The notes below the pieces were generated by a model. The model was not told the origin of the DNA. It was given only the letters and a program-made list of their open reading frames with translations, and made no database searches. The translations under genes were made by a program, and so were the position numbers. A DNA stretch of 64,000 bases from Symsagittifera roscoffensis (lineage: Eukaryota > Xenacoelomorpha > Acoela > Convolutidae), in assembly GCF_963678635.1 (NCBI RefSeq), contig NC_087070.1, positions 15,567,840-15,631,839 of the forward strand. The letters run 5' to 3'. Of this stretch, positions 35,374 to 45,799 are shown piece after piece. Numbering within the stretch: the first letter of the stretch is position 1; each line of letters begins with the position of its first letter.

Positions 35374-35740
35374 TTAGCTCCCTGTTCTTAACTCATCACG
35401 CGTGTTCAAGCCCGTTTCCTCTTTCCTGATATGTACTGCCGCTATTGTTAACAATTTTGTTCGGTTGTTTGACCTATCTATAATTTCCCCACTCAGATCT
35501 GCTCTATTTCCCTGAAGACTGCATTGCTGAAGGTGGAGACCTACCGATGAGTCTGCTTCCTTTTGTTCCTCATTTCTAGTGGTCAAATGTTGAACAGTTT
35601 GTCCTACATAGGTGGATGTGCATCCACTACACGACAATTTATAAACCACTCTTGACTTGAGATCATTAGAAAATGCTGACTTCAGTGATGATAAACATTT
35701 TAAACATTCTAATTTTCTTTTGATGAAAACCTCTTGAACT
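35374..35740 (-). pseudogene. GIY-YIG endonuclease domain of the Penelope-like element
   Basis: VVYKLSCSGCTSTYVGQTVQ then HLTTR matches the Penelope GIY-YIG core (YKL.C..C...YVG.T). It is followed by VGLHLQQC and LLTIAAVHIRKEETGLNTRDE, the usual C-terminal end. The frame reads through to a stop near 35,374. It would nick target DNA for retrotransposition. Confidence 0.8.
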
Positions 35741-36255
35741 TTGGTTAAATTTTGTAACCTGCTTGCAATATTTTGGCATTGAGTGAATACCTCTATATGG
35801 GTGCTTCACATCCTTTGGTGATTGAGTTGACGAACTCCTCTCACTATCCAGGGGCTTGCCCTTGCCCTCGATGGTTTTGCGCAGGGCGTCAACCGCCACC
35901 TTCGCGGACCAATTTTCCGGGTACTGATTTTTCAGCCATTGTTCCCTATTAGTTTCCACGGCCTTATCAAATTGCTCCCAGGTAGATGTACTCCTAAAAA
36001 CTCTGTGTACAGTGCCTTGGATAACACTACGCTTATACTGAGTTAGGGCGCAGCTTCAATAGTTTTAGTATAGTCCCAGTATCTGTTAGTTTTTGATACC
36101 AATTGTAGGTTACCCCGCTATCCTGCGATACATTTATGTTCAAATCCAGGAACGGCAAATTCCAGTCTGAATTAGTTTTCCTCTAGAGTGAACTGCAGAT
36201 TTGGATGAAAAGAAATGTAGGCATTGAGAACACAGCTCGTCTCACCTCTGACTGT

Positions 36256-36741
36256 TCAAACAATGTCATACATATACCTGAGGAACAATTTTACTTGTGG
36301 AGTAGTCTTCTCCTTGCTCGTAGCGCAGCAGCAGTTTTCACAGTACCAGACTATACACAGACCGTACACATCATCGGATATCTTTCCACAGTTTAGATGA
36401 TACCAGGTTTGGCAACCCTCGCATTCAACCTCCTTTGATCTATATGTTATTTTCCTGCGGCAACATGGGCACAAACCGTTTTTGTCATTCATTGGCTGTA
36501 TCTCCGTTCCCACTGGTATTTTATGTGTAAGAGCAAACTCGTACTCTTTCAGCCATAGGTTTGCCAGAATTACAGCAAGGGAAGCGCGCATTACCTGACA
36601 ATCAACTTGCACATACCGTAAGTCATTACACTTGAAATATACTTTGCCGACCGCCATATTCAGAAGCTTTTTCATGGTTGTTGCTCTTGAAATTTCACGA
36701 GGAGACTCCTGGATGTACAAGCTTCGGTAAGGCAATTTCAA
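36256..36741 (-). pseudogene. Penelope RT fragment with inserted PHD-type zinc finger
   Basis: The 161-residue open stretch has RT motif 4 (VDCQVMRASLAVILANLW, usual VDG.AMGSPL...LAN) at about residues 46-64 and motif 5 (FLRYMYDIV) at 153-161. Between them, residues 91-137 form a complete C4HC3 pattern: C-x2-C, 12 residues, C-x2-C, 4 residues, H-x2-C, 15 residues, C-x2-C, with the WYH typical of PHD fingers. In most RTs the spacer here is short. The finger could bind chromatin or nucleic acid; that is inference. Confidence 0.75.
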
Positions 36742-37610
36742 TTGCTTCCTTCAGGGTAGCGTTAGTGAACAAACTGTTCACATCAAGAGACATTATGGTT
36801 TCATCCGGATCTATAGCAATGTTTTCAATTGTTTCTCTGACATCTTTAGTTTTGATTTCTATATTGGCTCCATCGATATTGTCAAAAACTTTGCAAGCGT
36901 TTTGTTAGGATTCTCATACGAGATGCCCAGAAAAGTTAGTACTGGTCATAGTGGCGTCTCAGCCTTGTGTACCTTGGCTAAACCGTACAAAGGGGCGGGT
37001 TGCCCCCCTGGTGATCTCATCTTAGAAAATAATTGATCACTAATTTCGTCTCTTGTGTTCATGGCAATTAATTTTTGTTAAGTTCTTTCTCAATTTTTAG
37101 TATAACCTCAACAGCTTTTTCAAAAACTGAGCAGATTGAAACCATGATTCCAGCTTTGATCCATACGTTTCTTTCCTCATCACGCAAAAACGAACCCCCT
37201 TATCAAAAGGCACAGCCAGCAACCCAATATCTTTGAGATGTTTACTCGTTTTTCGAACGGCTTTGTCTCTTGGGGTTTGCTTTTTTTACATAAGCCTTTG
37301 AATGGGGCTTCTATTTCACATAAAGTTTCACCAGATATTTTTCGCTTTTAATTTGTGCGAGGAAAATGTCGATATCAGCCAAAAAGTGCGTTTCGTTAAG
37401 TTTTAAATTTGTCTCTAATGGGATGCTTCGGGCCCATTGATATTACTTCATGTACCCATCCAGGTAGTTCAATGTTATCAGGCTTCTTAACTGATCGCTC
37501 ATTTCTTCCCACAAGGAGTTTATCTTGTCTCTCGGACAATTTTTCTTGTTTTTTCTTGTGTTTTCTGATGTTGTCTTTAAGCTTGCCTTAACTTGATGTC
37601 TTACGAAGCG

Positions 37611-38640
37611 GAAAATGGATGCCCACCACTGCTCGTCGATTTTTTGTCTTTTTTAAACTTTTGTCTCGTTTTTTTTTATTGCAGGTGCTACGATTGATAC
37701 ACAGTTTGTCTTCTGTGTGAAATGTTTGCTCAGCGGCTTTCTGTTTTGAATCGTTCGAGGAGCGAAAGTTTTGTTTTCATGTTTTGAGAGGTTCTTAAAA
37801 TCTTTTTAAACTGTCTGCAGAATTGTCGGCTCTGTTATCCCTGTATATGTTTTTTCTCGATGCCTATTTTGCAATCAATTGTTTCAATTTTTGGCATATT
37901 CTCTTGAAAGAAGTTTTTGTTCAAGACAAAATTAAGGCAAGGATTGTAATATAATATTGCTTTCGATTTTTTTACCATTGCAGTAAGCAAGGTTATTGCA
38001 ATCGAGTACTTCACTTTTTTCTCGTTAACAACTTTGTCCACAGGATGTTCACTTCTAGAAGTGAAGATCCGGTGTACAACTTCTAGCGTATCTTTACTCT
38101 AGAGATTCTTGAAAATTCAAAAAAAAGTACTATGCATTAGATAGTAATTAGTTCAATCAAATTTCAGATTGTAATTATCTTTTCAAATGATATTTTCAAT
38201 TTCTCAAAAAATTTTGCTACATTTTTTTTGGTTTGATTGTTTTCGTCCTAGTTTCTATCAGTTCAATTTCCATTTTTTAAACGATATTTTTTATCTGGTA
38301 CAGTTTATACTTATAACTTTTTAAAGCGTGGGCTTTGTTCCAATCTAAATAGTTTTCTTACCAGAACTGAAACCAGAAAAAACTAAATTTAACAGCTAGA
38401 AATCAGTCGGCTCTTTTTGCTCTTTTTTCATTATTTTCGCCTTTGATCTTTCTGACCTTCAAACACTAAATGGAAATTCTCTAAAAACAAAAATACAGTC
38501 GTTTAGATAGAGATTAGTCTGAACTAGAAAATTTATTCGAATAAAAACAAAACATCCGTGCATTATATTATCGAACCCTAAAATTTGGAAAATTCCATAC
38601 ATGCTTTATTCGAAAATCTGTTTTGAAAAACCGAATTTGG
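37611..38640. other. AT-rich gap, 5' flank of the CR1-like LINE
   Basis: No gene is seen. A perfect palindrome TTCACTTCTAGAAGTGAA lies at about 38,049-38,066. From 38,620 the sequence becomes A/G-rich with many GCAGAAAAA words, probably the LINE 5' region. Confidence 0.45.
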
Positions 38641-38947
38641 AAAAAGAAAAAGACAGTTAAAGAAAAACAATTTAGTAGACAAAGAAATTATAGCTTTTCA
38701 ACAGAAAAGAAAACTGTTTTGCAGAAAAATTATCCGACAGAAAAAGAAAATTTTTTTTTGCAGAAAAAAGTTATTTCTAGCAGAAAATATTTATTAGCAG
38801 AAAAACAGGTAGTCATTGCTTGATCGAATCAGACGAGCAAACAAAATAAATTTGGGAAAGGAGAAAAACTTATATTTGCAGAAGAAAGTTATACAGCAGA
38901 AAAAAGGAAATTATTTTGCAGAAAAAGATAGTTATCTCAGCACTGTA

Positions 38948-40107
38948 ATGAGATTATTTAGCAAAATTACAGGATCTGAAGCCATTATCAAACACTGTCC
39001 TTCCAGTTACCTGTCAGTTGCATCAATTTTAACCATGTCAAGCAAAAAACTTAGCCAAAAAGAATTTAATGGACTTCAAAAATCAGCATTATACAAGATT
39101 TACTCCGATTTGTACGACCAAAAGGAAGATTATCTTAAAATAATGGAGTTTATTGAGAAAACATCGGAAGCAGACAAGGATGGCAAACTACAGTCAACAT
39201 CGACAAAAGCAAAAGAAGTATCAAAAAATGTGAGAAAGTTTTCGCCTTTTCCTGTACCAGAGGAGTGTGTAAACTTGATTTTGGGTTTAAGTATAATTGC
39301 TAGGGTAAAAACTGAAACTTTCCCCAATGATACGATTGTTCATGCATACAGGGGTAGCTCCACTGAGGAGAAAATAAAAGTCCTTGAACAGTATAGTGAA
39401 AAAAAACTTAAGTGTGTGATAATCCAAGATGGGACAAACTCCATCTTAAAAAAAATTTACTCAACGATTGATGAGTTTAGCGCCAAATATGAAGAACTTA
39501 TCGCTTTAATAACTGCAAAGTTTTCACCAGAATCGATTGTTATTTGCGAATTACCACCAATACTTAACAATGATGATGCTAATGACAAATTGATCATTAT
39601 AATCGTTTTCTGAATGAAATGTATGGTTCGACGACGGGATTTGAGGTGCTAAATCTAAACTCAAACATCATAAGCTTGGAGAGCTATCAGAGTTTATATT
39701 TTGACACTATACACCTGAACGATGCATTAGGTATACCATTCTTGCGCAATTGCCTCGGCTCATACGTGTTCAAACACTCAAGAAAACTCCCGAGGGTAAA
39801 GCCAGCCCCTGATTATACTGGAAAAGCAAATTCCAACCAAAAATTGCTTTCCAATTATCAACATAAAAATGTTTATAGGTCTACCAATAGACCCTATAGT
39901 AACAATCGCATGCACCCATATGGCCGACAAACTGGTCATGGCCGACAAACTGGTCAAAATAATTTCAACAACAACTCATGGGGCTGTGATAGTAATTATA
40001 ACCATAATCTGAATCGTAACCAGCAGTCATATAACCACTCGCAAGGTTTTCATTATTTAGTAATGCTAGTTAAGACTATCTTTTTGATAAACGACTGTTA
40101 TTTGTAA
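38948..40107 (+). pseudogene. LINE ORF1 with SGNH/esterase-like domain, one frameshift
   Basis: From ATG 38,948 the frame is open to 39,613 and continues in another frame from about 39,600 to 40,107; one missing base near 39,590 explains the break. The central KLKCVIIQDGTNSIL and, after the shift, YFDTIHLNDAL resemble the GxND-type block and the terminal Asp-x-x-His block of the esterase domain known from CR1 ORF1. The tail is Asn/Tyr/Gln-rich with RQTGHGRQTGQ repeats, likely RNA-binding. Confidence 0.65.
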
Positions 40108-40136
40108 TTTTAGCTATAATTATTCTACAAAGCGAT

Positions 40137-42449
40137 ATGCTGTTATTTTTTGCCTTAACTAGCATATCTGTCATCAGCTTCTGCGAAAGCGATCAATTTG
40201 TAGCTTATGAGGTACTGAATAAAAGAAAAGGAAAGTATCTTTTTCCATGGGTTGCCACAATATACTCGAACAAACATTATTGCACTATACTTAATAATAT
40301 AAGCTATTACTATTACAGTTATTATATAAAAAACACAAGCAAGACTTATAAAAAACAAGAAAGGTCCCTTCATAAAACTCTCCAAACATCAGGGGATATC
40401 CAACCAAATCCAGGACCATTGATGCAATTCAGTCAAATAAAGAAAAAACTGGAAAACTACAACAACAACTTAAAAGTACTACATCTTAATTGTAGAAATT
40501 TAGCTAGAAAGCGTTCAGACCTCAAACAACTTATCAAAACTTTTAATGATAATACAATTTTCGGATTTTCCGAGACATGGTTCAATGATACAAATGACGA
40601 TAACTTATGGGCCATAGACAATGACAAACATAAGTTGTTCCGATGTGATAGAACTTATGAATCAAGTAAAAATTGAAAGGTGGAGGGGTCATGTTACTGG
40701 TTCCTAAAAAGTTAAACCCAAAAGTAAGGCATGACTTAAATAACATGCACAAAAATATGATAGCATCTGGATAGAATTTAAAGCCGGACTCAACAAAACT
40801 GATAGAACCACTCTATTAAACCTAGCCTACAATCCTAATAGAAACAACAAAACAGACTTCTTAGAAGATCTAGCCAAATCAATTGACCATGCACAGTCAT
40901 TTAATTCAAACCTAATTTTACTAGGAGATTACAATCTCAACTATCTCAACTAAGACGACAATCAGTCTTTAGATACAATCCTAATACCATATAATCTGGA
41001 CGTCACTAACAAATTAACACCTACTCACTCAAAAGCACTAATTGACTATATTATCACCGACCTATGCATAAAAGATCTAACAAATAATTCAATAGTATTC
41101 ACACCACCAATTAAGACCGACCACCAAGCAACAGCATTCATTACAGAACTTAAGCTGAACAATAATGTAAGACCAATCAAACGTAAAATATATGACAAAT
41201 CCAATTACTCCAATTACAAGTTCAAACAAAAACTATCAGCTATAAATTGGAGAAGTTTCTATAGCAATAATAATCCCGAAATAATGCTCGACATCTTCAC
41301 ATCAACATTGCTGACACCATTAAAGAATGTGCCCCACAGAAGACTATTTTCATTCGCAACGAAAAACCAAAGGTAAACTACGAAGATGATAAATTTATTT
41401 ACCAACTGTTTAACTTAAAAAAAGCGAACGCGAAAAATGGAGTATAATAAACGATAAAAGATACTCAAAAAAATCTTCCAACCTCATTCCATTACTTAGA
41501 AACTCCTTTGGCAATTTCATAACCAACAATTTACAGATGGAGAACCTGCTAAATTACAAGTTCTCAACTCTTGGATGCTTTTATGATAAAAATTCAAAAA
41601 TCAGGCAAAGTCCACCACGAAATTTTCATTCCGATTCATCACATCAGTTGAATGTAAAAAAGAAATACATTATTTAAATTGTCAAAAGGAACCAGGTCCA
41701 TCCAAAATTCCAGCCTGGGCACTGAAGGATGGCTGCAATGAAATATACACACATCTGACATTTCTATACAATGAGTTTTTGAAAAAACAAGACAAATCCT
41801 TGCAAGCTCAAAAAAGCAATTGTCACACCAATATACAAAAAAGAAGATCCAGAACTACCAGAAAATTATAGGCCTATCTCTATAACTGGGGCTCTTTCAA
41901 AAGTTTTTGAAAAATTGTTATATAAACAAATCAACGAATATCTGATATCCCAAAAAATATTAAGTAATACCCAATTTGGGTTCAGAACATCATATTCAAC
42001 AATCGACGCTATTCTTTATTGCACTGAAGCATTCAGAAAAGCAATAGACAACAACAAAACTGCAGCATGTTCCTTACTGGATCTCTCTAAAGCATTTGAT
42101 TCTATTGATCATACTTATCTTCAACAAAAACTAAAAGGGTTAAATTTTTCCGAAGAAGCTATAGAAATGATCAATTCCTTTATCACCAACCGAAGTCAGA
42201 AAACAATTGTTAACAACACCGAATCCGATTGGATTACACTCGAGCAGGGTGTCCCACAGGGCACTGTCCTTGGCCCTCTAATATTCAATCTCTACATTAA
42301 CGATCTCAACAAACAAATTGACAAAACATGTAAAATAGTTCAATATGCGGATGATACATTACTATTCTGTGAAAATAACGATCCACAAAAAGCTATTAAA
42401 GCACTCGAAGTCAATTGCAGTCTATTGTCAAATTATTTTTTAGAACACT
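40137..42449 (+). pseudogene. LINE ORF2: 2A-like motif, endonuclease, reverse transcriptase
   Basis: Near residue 86, GDIQPNPGP (40,392-40,418) matches the 2A-like peptide-break consensus seen at the front of many CR1 ORF2 proteins. The endonuclease follows: LHLNCRNLARK, GFSETW, then LLGDYNLNYL and DYIITD...TDHQA after frameshifts and a stop. The RT from about 41,850 has NYRPISI, LLDLSKAFDSID, GVPQGTVLGPL, YIND and QYADDT. It ends at the LTR. Confidence 0.85.
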
Positions 42450-42668
42450 TGTGCCAGTCGGTCATGTCTGGAAGTTTGACCTTGAGAGACACAAAAATAC
42501 GTAATTTTGGAGTGGAATTTTAATTTTCAAAATTTCGAATCGGCCTGTCATGCTCAGTTTTCTCGTGCCAACTGAAAACAAAAAGTGAAAAATCAGAACA
42601 TCCGAGTTTACAATCGCGGGAAAGTGCTTGAATAGAACAGCGGGAAATTGCTATTCGCAATTTCCAGA

Positions 42669-42676
42669 TATAAAAT
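42669..42676 (+). promoter_or_regulatory. TATA box of the LTR promoter
   Basis: TATAAAAT about 220 bases into the LTR, in GC-richer surroundings, is a good candidate core promoter for the element's genomic RNA. Confidence 0.5.
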
Positions 42677-43050
42677 AGGACACGAGTAGAGCTGTCTTAT
42701 CCCAAAATAGGAGGAGAGACAATAAAAAGAAGAAAGAACGACCATTCGGAACAGACTAGAGTGAACCTTCAATGGAAAGGTCGACAGCTTGAGTGTCCCA
42801 ATGGTTCATACAAAAACTCAAATTCTAGAGCCAGAACTTACTTCTGTTACCAAAAATGACCAGTATCAAACTTATTTAGTTATATTATCCAATTCTTGAG
42901 TTGCTTACCAATTTAATTACTCCCTGTACTTGAGTACATCAACATATGAGTCCCCAATTTAAATTTCTCGTGTGTGTTTTATGATTGTTATGTTGAGATA
43001 AGGCGAGTTCTAGGTTGATCCATCTTAAATGGATCAAAGTTCCACTGTCC

Positions 43051-43056
43051 AATAAA
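43051..43056 (+). terminator. Candidate LTR poly(A) signal
   Basis: AATAAA about 380 bases downstream of the TATA box, just before the provisional LTR end. Position fits; no experimental support is possible here. Confidence 0.4.
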
Positions 43057-43071
43057 AAGTAACTTAACGGA

Positions 43072-43089
43072 TGGTTCCGACCCTGTTTT
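43072..43089 (+). other. Candidate primer-binding site
   Basis: TGGTTCCGACCCTG starts with TGG and its first 7 bases would pair with a tRNA ending GGAACCA (tRNA-Glu type). The match does not extend convincingly, and other TGG sites exist downstream. Confidence 0.25.
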
Positions 43090-43812
43090 TAACGGCGTTC
43101 ATGTATTTTGGGTATTTTGAGACCTAAGTATGGGAACGTTCTTATTTTCTAGAGTAGGGGGGATATTTTGGTAGTAGCCTTTAAGCTGTAACGGGTTCTA
43201 GTCTCATGTCGCAAGCGAACCGAATTGGCTCCGACCGTTCTTGAGGTAGAAAAACACAAGAGATAGTGTCCCTGACTCTTGAGCCAATGGTTATAGGGCC
43301 TATTTTTCTTAAGCCTCATATGTGACCGAAGTAGGCGACTGTTACATAGTGTTTTTATGGCGCTCCTGGGTGTTTTCACGACATCATGACTACGGAGTCG
43401 AACCCACTTGACACAGCTCCGGGCTGCATGCCCATTCTAGAGTACCGGTGGTACGGTTCAGCGGGAACGTGTAAACCTTCCGGTTGTACCGTGATAGCTT
43501 TTTAAGAAAACTTGAGAAAACTTCCTGGTACGCTCTCCGAACGAGGCCTAGCTAACCGAGTAAAGGGGGGCAACTAGGGAAACACAAAAACAAGAAAAAA
43601 GTATAGAAAAAGGAACAAAAACCATAAAACGAAAAGACAGTGACTTTGATACCGGATCATTTGGATCAAACCTTTATATTAATTAAATAGTATACCCATA
43701 CTGTTTTATAAGACCGATCGTTTCGATCAATCTAGCAATTTAAACCAGTGACTTCAATAAGGTGCCCGAGTGGGGGGCATTGTTAAGGGTTTTCAGATCG
43801 ATTGCAACCTAG

Positions 43813-43985
43813 CCGGACCACTAGGAGAATTGACTGGAAGAGGTGACCAGTCGAGTGGGAAAGTGGTTCACAAGGATCGAACCGGACCACTAGGAGACTT
43901 GACTGGAAAGCGTGACCAGCCGAGTGGGAAAGTGGTTCACAAGGATCGAACCGGACCACTAGGAGACTTGACTGGAAGAGGTGTT
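43813..43985 (+). repeat. 69-bp tandem repeat, about 2.5 copies
   Basis: Units start at 43,815, 43,884 and 43,953 (CCGGACCACTAGGAGACTTG) and differ at few sites. The period is a multiple of three, so one frame stays open for 80 codons, but that is expected from the repeat and not evidence of a gene. It lies in the leader between LTR and gag. Confidence 0.85.
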
Positions 43986-44780
43986 CTCAAGTTGGGCAAC
44001 GGGTATCGTTAGAATCCACATTACATTATAGGAGATAAGTGTAAAATTGGATAAGCGGAGTCCCATTGTTTTGAGGAAGTTTTTGCACAAGCAGGCCTGG
44101 AAACAGGTCTACGGTTTTCTCTCGAGAGGTTAAGCACCCGGCGCTTAAGGGATTTTTCGGCTTAAGAGGGGGCTAAAGAGGGGGGAGGTTAGAAGGGGGG
44201 CTGGTTAAGTTAGAGGTTAGCGGTTGTAAATTGTAAAAAGGGGGAACATTAGAGTAACTAATTGTTCGGCATCGTCGACTTAGTTACATTAGATATTCAC
44301 ACGCGTTAGTTATAGGAAGCGGATATCCAAAATTAGAATCAGGTTAAGGTAGGTACCCTGGTCGGATCGGTAGGGGGGGAACGGACATAGACAGTTTTTG
44401 TGATACCCCATAAGATCGCTAGCAGGGGGGAGGAAAACGCGTGGCAATCGGGTACCAGACATTTTTTCGGACAAGATTGACATCAGTCAACCACGAATTT
44501 CAAGAGAATTCAACCATCTGTTTTTGAAATTTTTTCCAGTTGAAAATTTTACGTTTTGGTGAAAATTTGTTGTTGGTATTTTAACGAACAGGTGATCACA
44601 AGATACCTGCGGGGAATTAAGAGTTTCAAATGCAGGGGGGTCAGTATTTAGGTTTTGACCAGTAAGATAGGGATTTTGGGAAAATTTTTACTAGAGCTCA
44701 AGTGGTGGTAAAAGGTACAGTGGTTCAATAGTCCCTACAACGAAAAAGAAGAGACCCGATATCCAGACACTCAGTGACGA

Positions 44781-45375
44781 GTCTTGGGACAGTACCGAAG
44801 AAGTCTTGGGACATTGCAGTCTGGGGACAGTCTTGGGGCAACACAGTCTTGGGACAGTCTTGGGACAGTGCAGCCTTGGGACAGTCTTGGACCAGAGCAG
44901 TCTTGGTACGAAACAGTCTTGGGACGTTGGTCTTGGGACAGTGGTCTTGGGACAGTGGTCTTGGGACATTGGTCTTGGGACATTGGTCTTGGGACAATGG
45001 TCTTGGGACATTGGTCTTGGGACATTGGTCTTGGGACTTTGGTCTTGGGACAGTGGTCTTGGGACATTGGTGTTGGGACATTGGTGTTGGGACATTGGTC
45101 TTGGGACATTGGTCTTGGGACATTGGTCTTGGGAGATTGGTCTTGGGACATTGGTCTTGGGACATTGGTCTTGGGACATTGGTCTTGGGACATTAGTCTT
45201 GGGCCATTGGTCTTGGGACATTAGTCTTGGGACAATAGTCTTGGGACGTTGGTCTTGGGCCATTGGTCTTGGGACATTAGTCTTGGGACAGTGGTCTTGG
45301 GACGTTGGTCTTGGGCCATTGGTCTTGGGACATTAGTATTGGGACACTAGTCTTGGGACGTTGGTCTTGGGACAT
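44781..45375 (+). repeat. 14-bp minisatellite, about 42 copies
   Basis: The unit GGTCTTGGGACATT is repeated from 44,781 to 45,375, irregular in the first 150 bases and nearly perfect afterwards, with variants such as GGGACAGT, GGGCCATT and GGTGTTGGGACATT. Since 14 is not a multiple of three and the unit has no stop in most frames, long open frames arise on both strands by themselves. It sits directly upstream of gag. Confidence 0.95.
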
Positions 45376-45572
45376 AAGTCAGGTTGAAGTAACCAATTGT
45401 AAAATCATATTCTCTATCCTATCCTAACATATAAAATTTTCAAGAGCTTAAGAAAAGTTGTTTTTAGCAAATCGTCGATTTCTTTTTATAAAATTTGTTT
45501 TGTCAAAGGGGTTTTAACCTTAGAGTAGAATTTTGTAGATAGTAATACTGTAAATAATAACAATTGTAAATA
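45376..45572. other. End of the leader, upstream of gag
   Basis: About 200 AT-rich bases between the minisatellite and the first gag-region ATG. No clear motif is visible. Confidence 0.4.
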
Positions 45573-45782
45573 ATGAGGCGGAGCAGGGTACCAGTAGCTG
45601 AAAAAAGATCTACCGAAGCGAAGACAAAGTATAATTCGTCGCTACGTAAGACAACATCAATGGGTCCGAAGGTAACAAAGAAGAAATTTTCAGTCAGTAT
45701 GGTCAGCACGAGGAGTACCACGGAGAACAAAGCAAAAGAGGGTACGGAGGGGGAACGAGTAGAACCCACGAGATTGATCTAG
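45573..45782 (+). CDS. Small basic ORF at the start of the gag region (69 residues)
   Basis: ATG at 45,573 opens a Lys/Arg/Thr/Ser-rich protein (AEKRSTEAKTK, VTKKKF) ending at TAG. The next frame is already open from about 45,675 and continues through the following gag ORF, so the two may be joined by a frameshift or be one decayed gene. The decayed copy has a similar basic N-terminus (EKRRVEEARTRR). No domain is recognised. Confidence 0.5.
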   Translation: MRRSRVPVAEKRSTEAKTKYNSSLRKTTSMGPKVTKKKFSVSMVSTRSTTENKAKEGTEGERVEPTRLI

Positions 45783-45799
45783 AGACACCTGATCAAAGT

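Larger units (their letters stand above)
35370..37610 (-). mobile_element. Penelope-like element (5'-truncated, inactive)
   Basis: On the - strand, from 37.6 kb down, the order is ELPGWVHEVISMGPKHP (N-terminal), DKGVRFCVM, PLYGLAKVHKAETPL, MSLDVNSLFTNATL, a catalytic region with RYMYDIV, then a linker, then a GIY-YIG nuclease. This is the Penelope architecture (RT plus GIY-YIG). Several stops and shifts, and YMDD changed to YMYD, make it inactive. The upstream (N-terminal) end is not clear. Confidence 0.8.
38640..42449 (+). mobile_element. CR1-like LINE, 3' part cut off by the giant LTR element
   Basis: An A/G-rich leader is followed by an esterase-like ORF1, then ORF2 with a 2A-like motif, an APE endonuclease and an RT with QYADDT. 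This order is typical of CR1/L2-type LINEs. The RT frame stops exactly where the LTR begins at 42,450; the rest of the LINE must lie beyond the other LTR, outside the window. Frameshifts and stops in both ORFs show it was already inactive or decayed later. Confidence 0.85.
42450..43068 (+). repeat. 5' LTR (3' boundary provisional)
   Basis: The left boundary is firm: it coincides with the break in the LINE RT frame and with the 3' LTR start. A TATAAAAT at 42,669-42,676 and an AATAAA at 43,051-43,056 fit a U3-R-U5 layout ending before a possible primer-binding site at 43,072. The right boundary cannot be proven because the 3' LTR is cut by the window end; a much longer LTR is possible. Confidence 0.6.

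Noticed and set aside
43770-44012. 80-codon frame with repeated GPLGDLTG units
   Set aside because: It is generated by the 69-bp tandem repeat in the element leader; no independent support for translation.
44691-45336. Long open frames on both strands (up to 190 codons)
   Set aside because: They are produced by the 14-bp minisatellite, which lacks stops in most frames; the predicted proteins are pure repeats of SQDQCPKTNVPRPM or VLGHWSWDIGLGTL type.
44781-45375. CRISPR-like array
   Set aside because: Units are contiguous 14-mers without spacers, in a eukaryotic retroelement.
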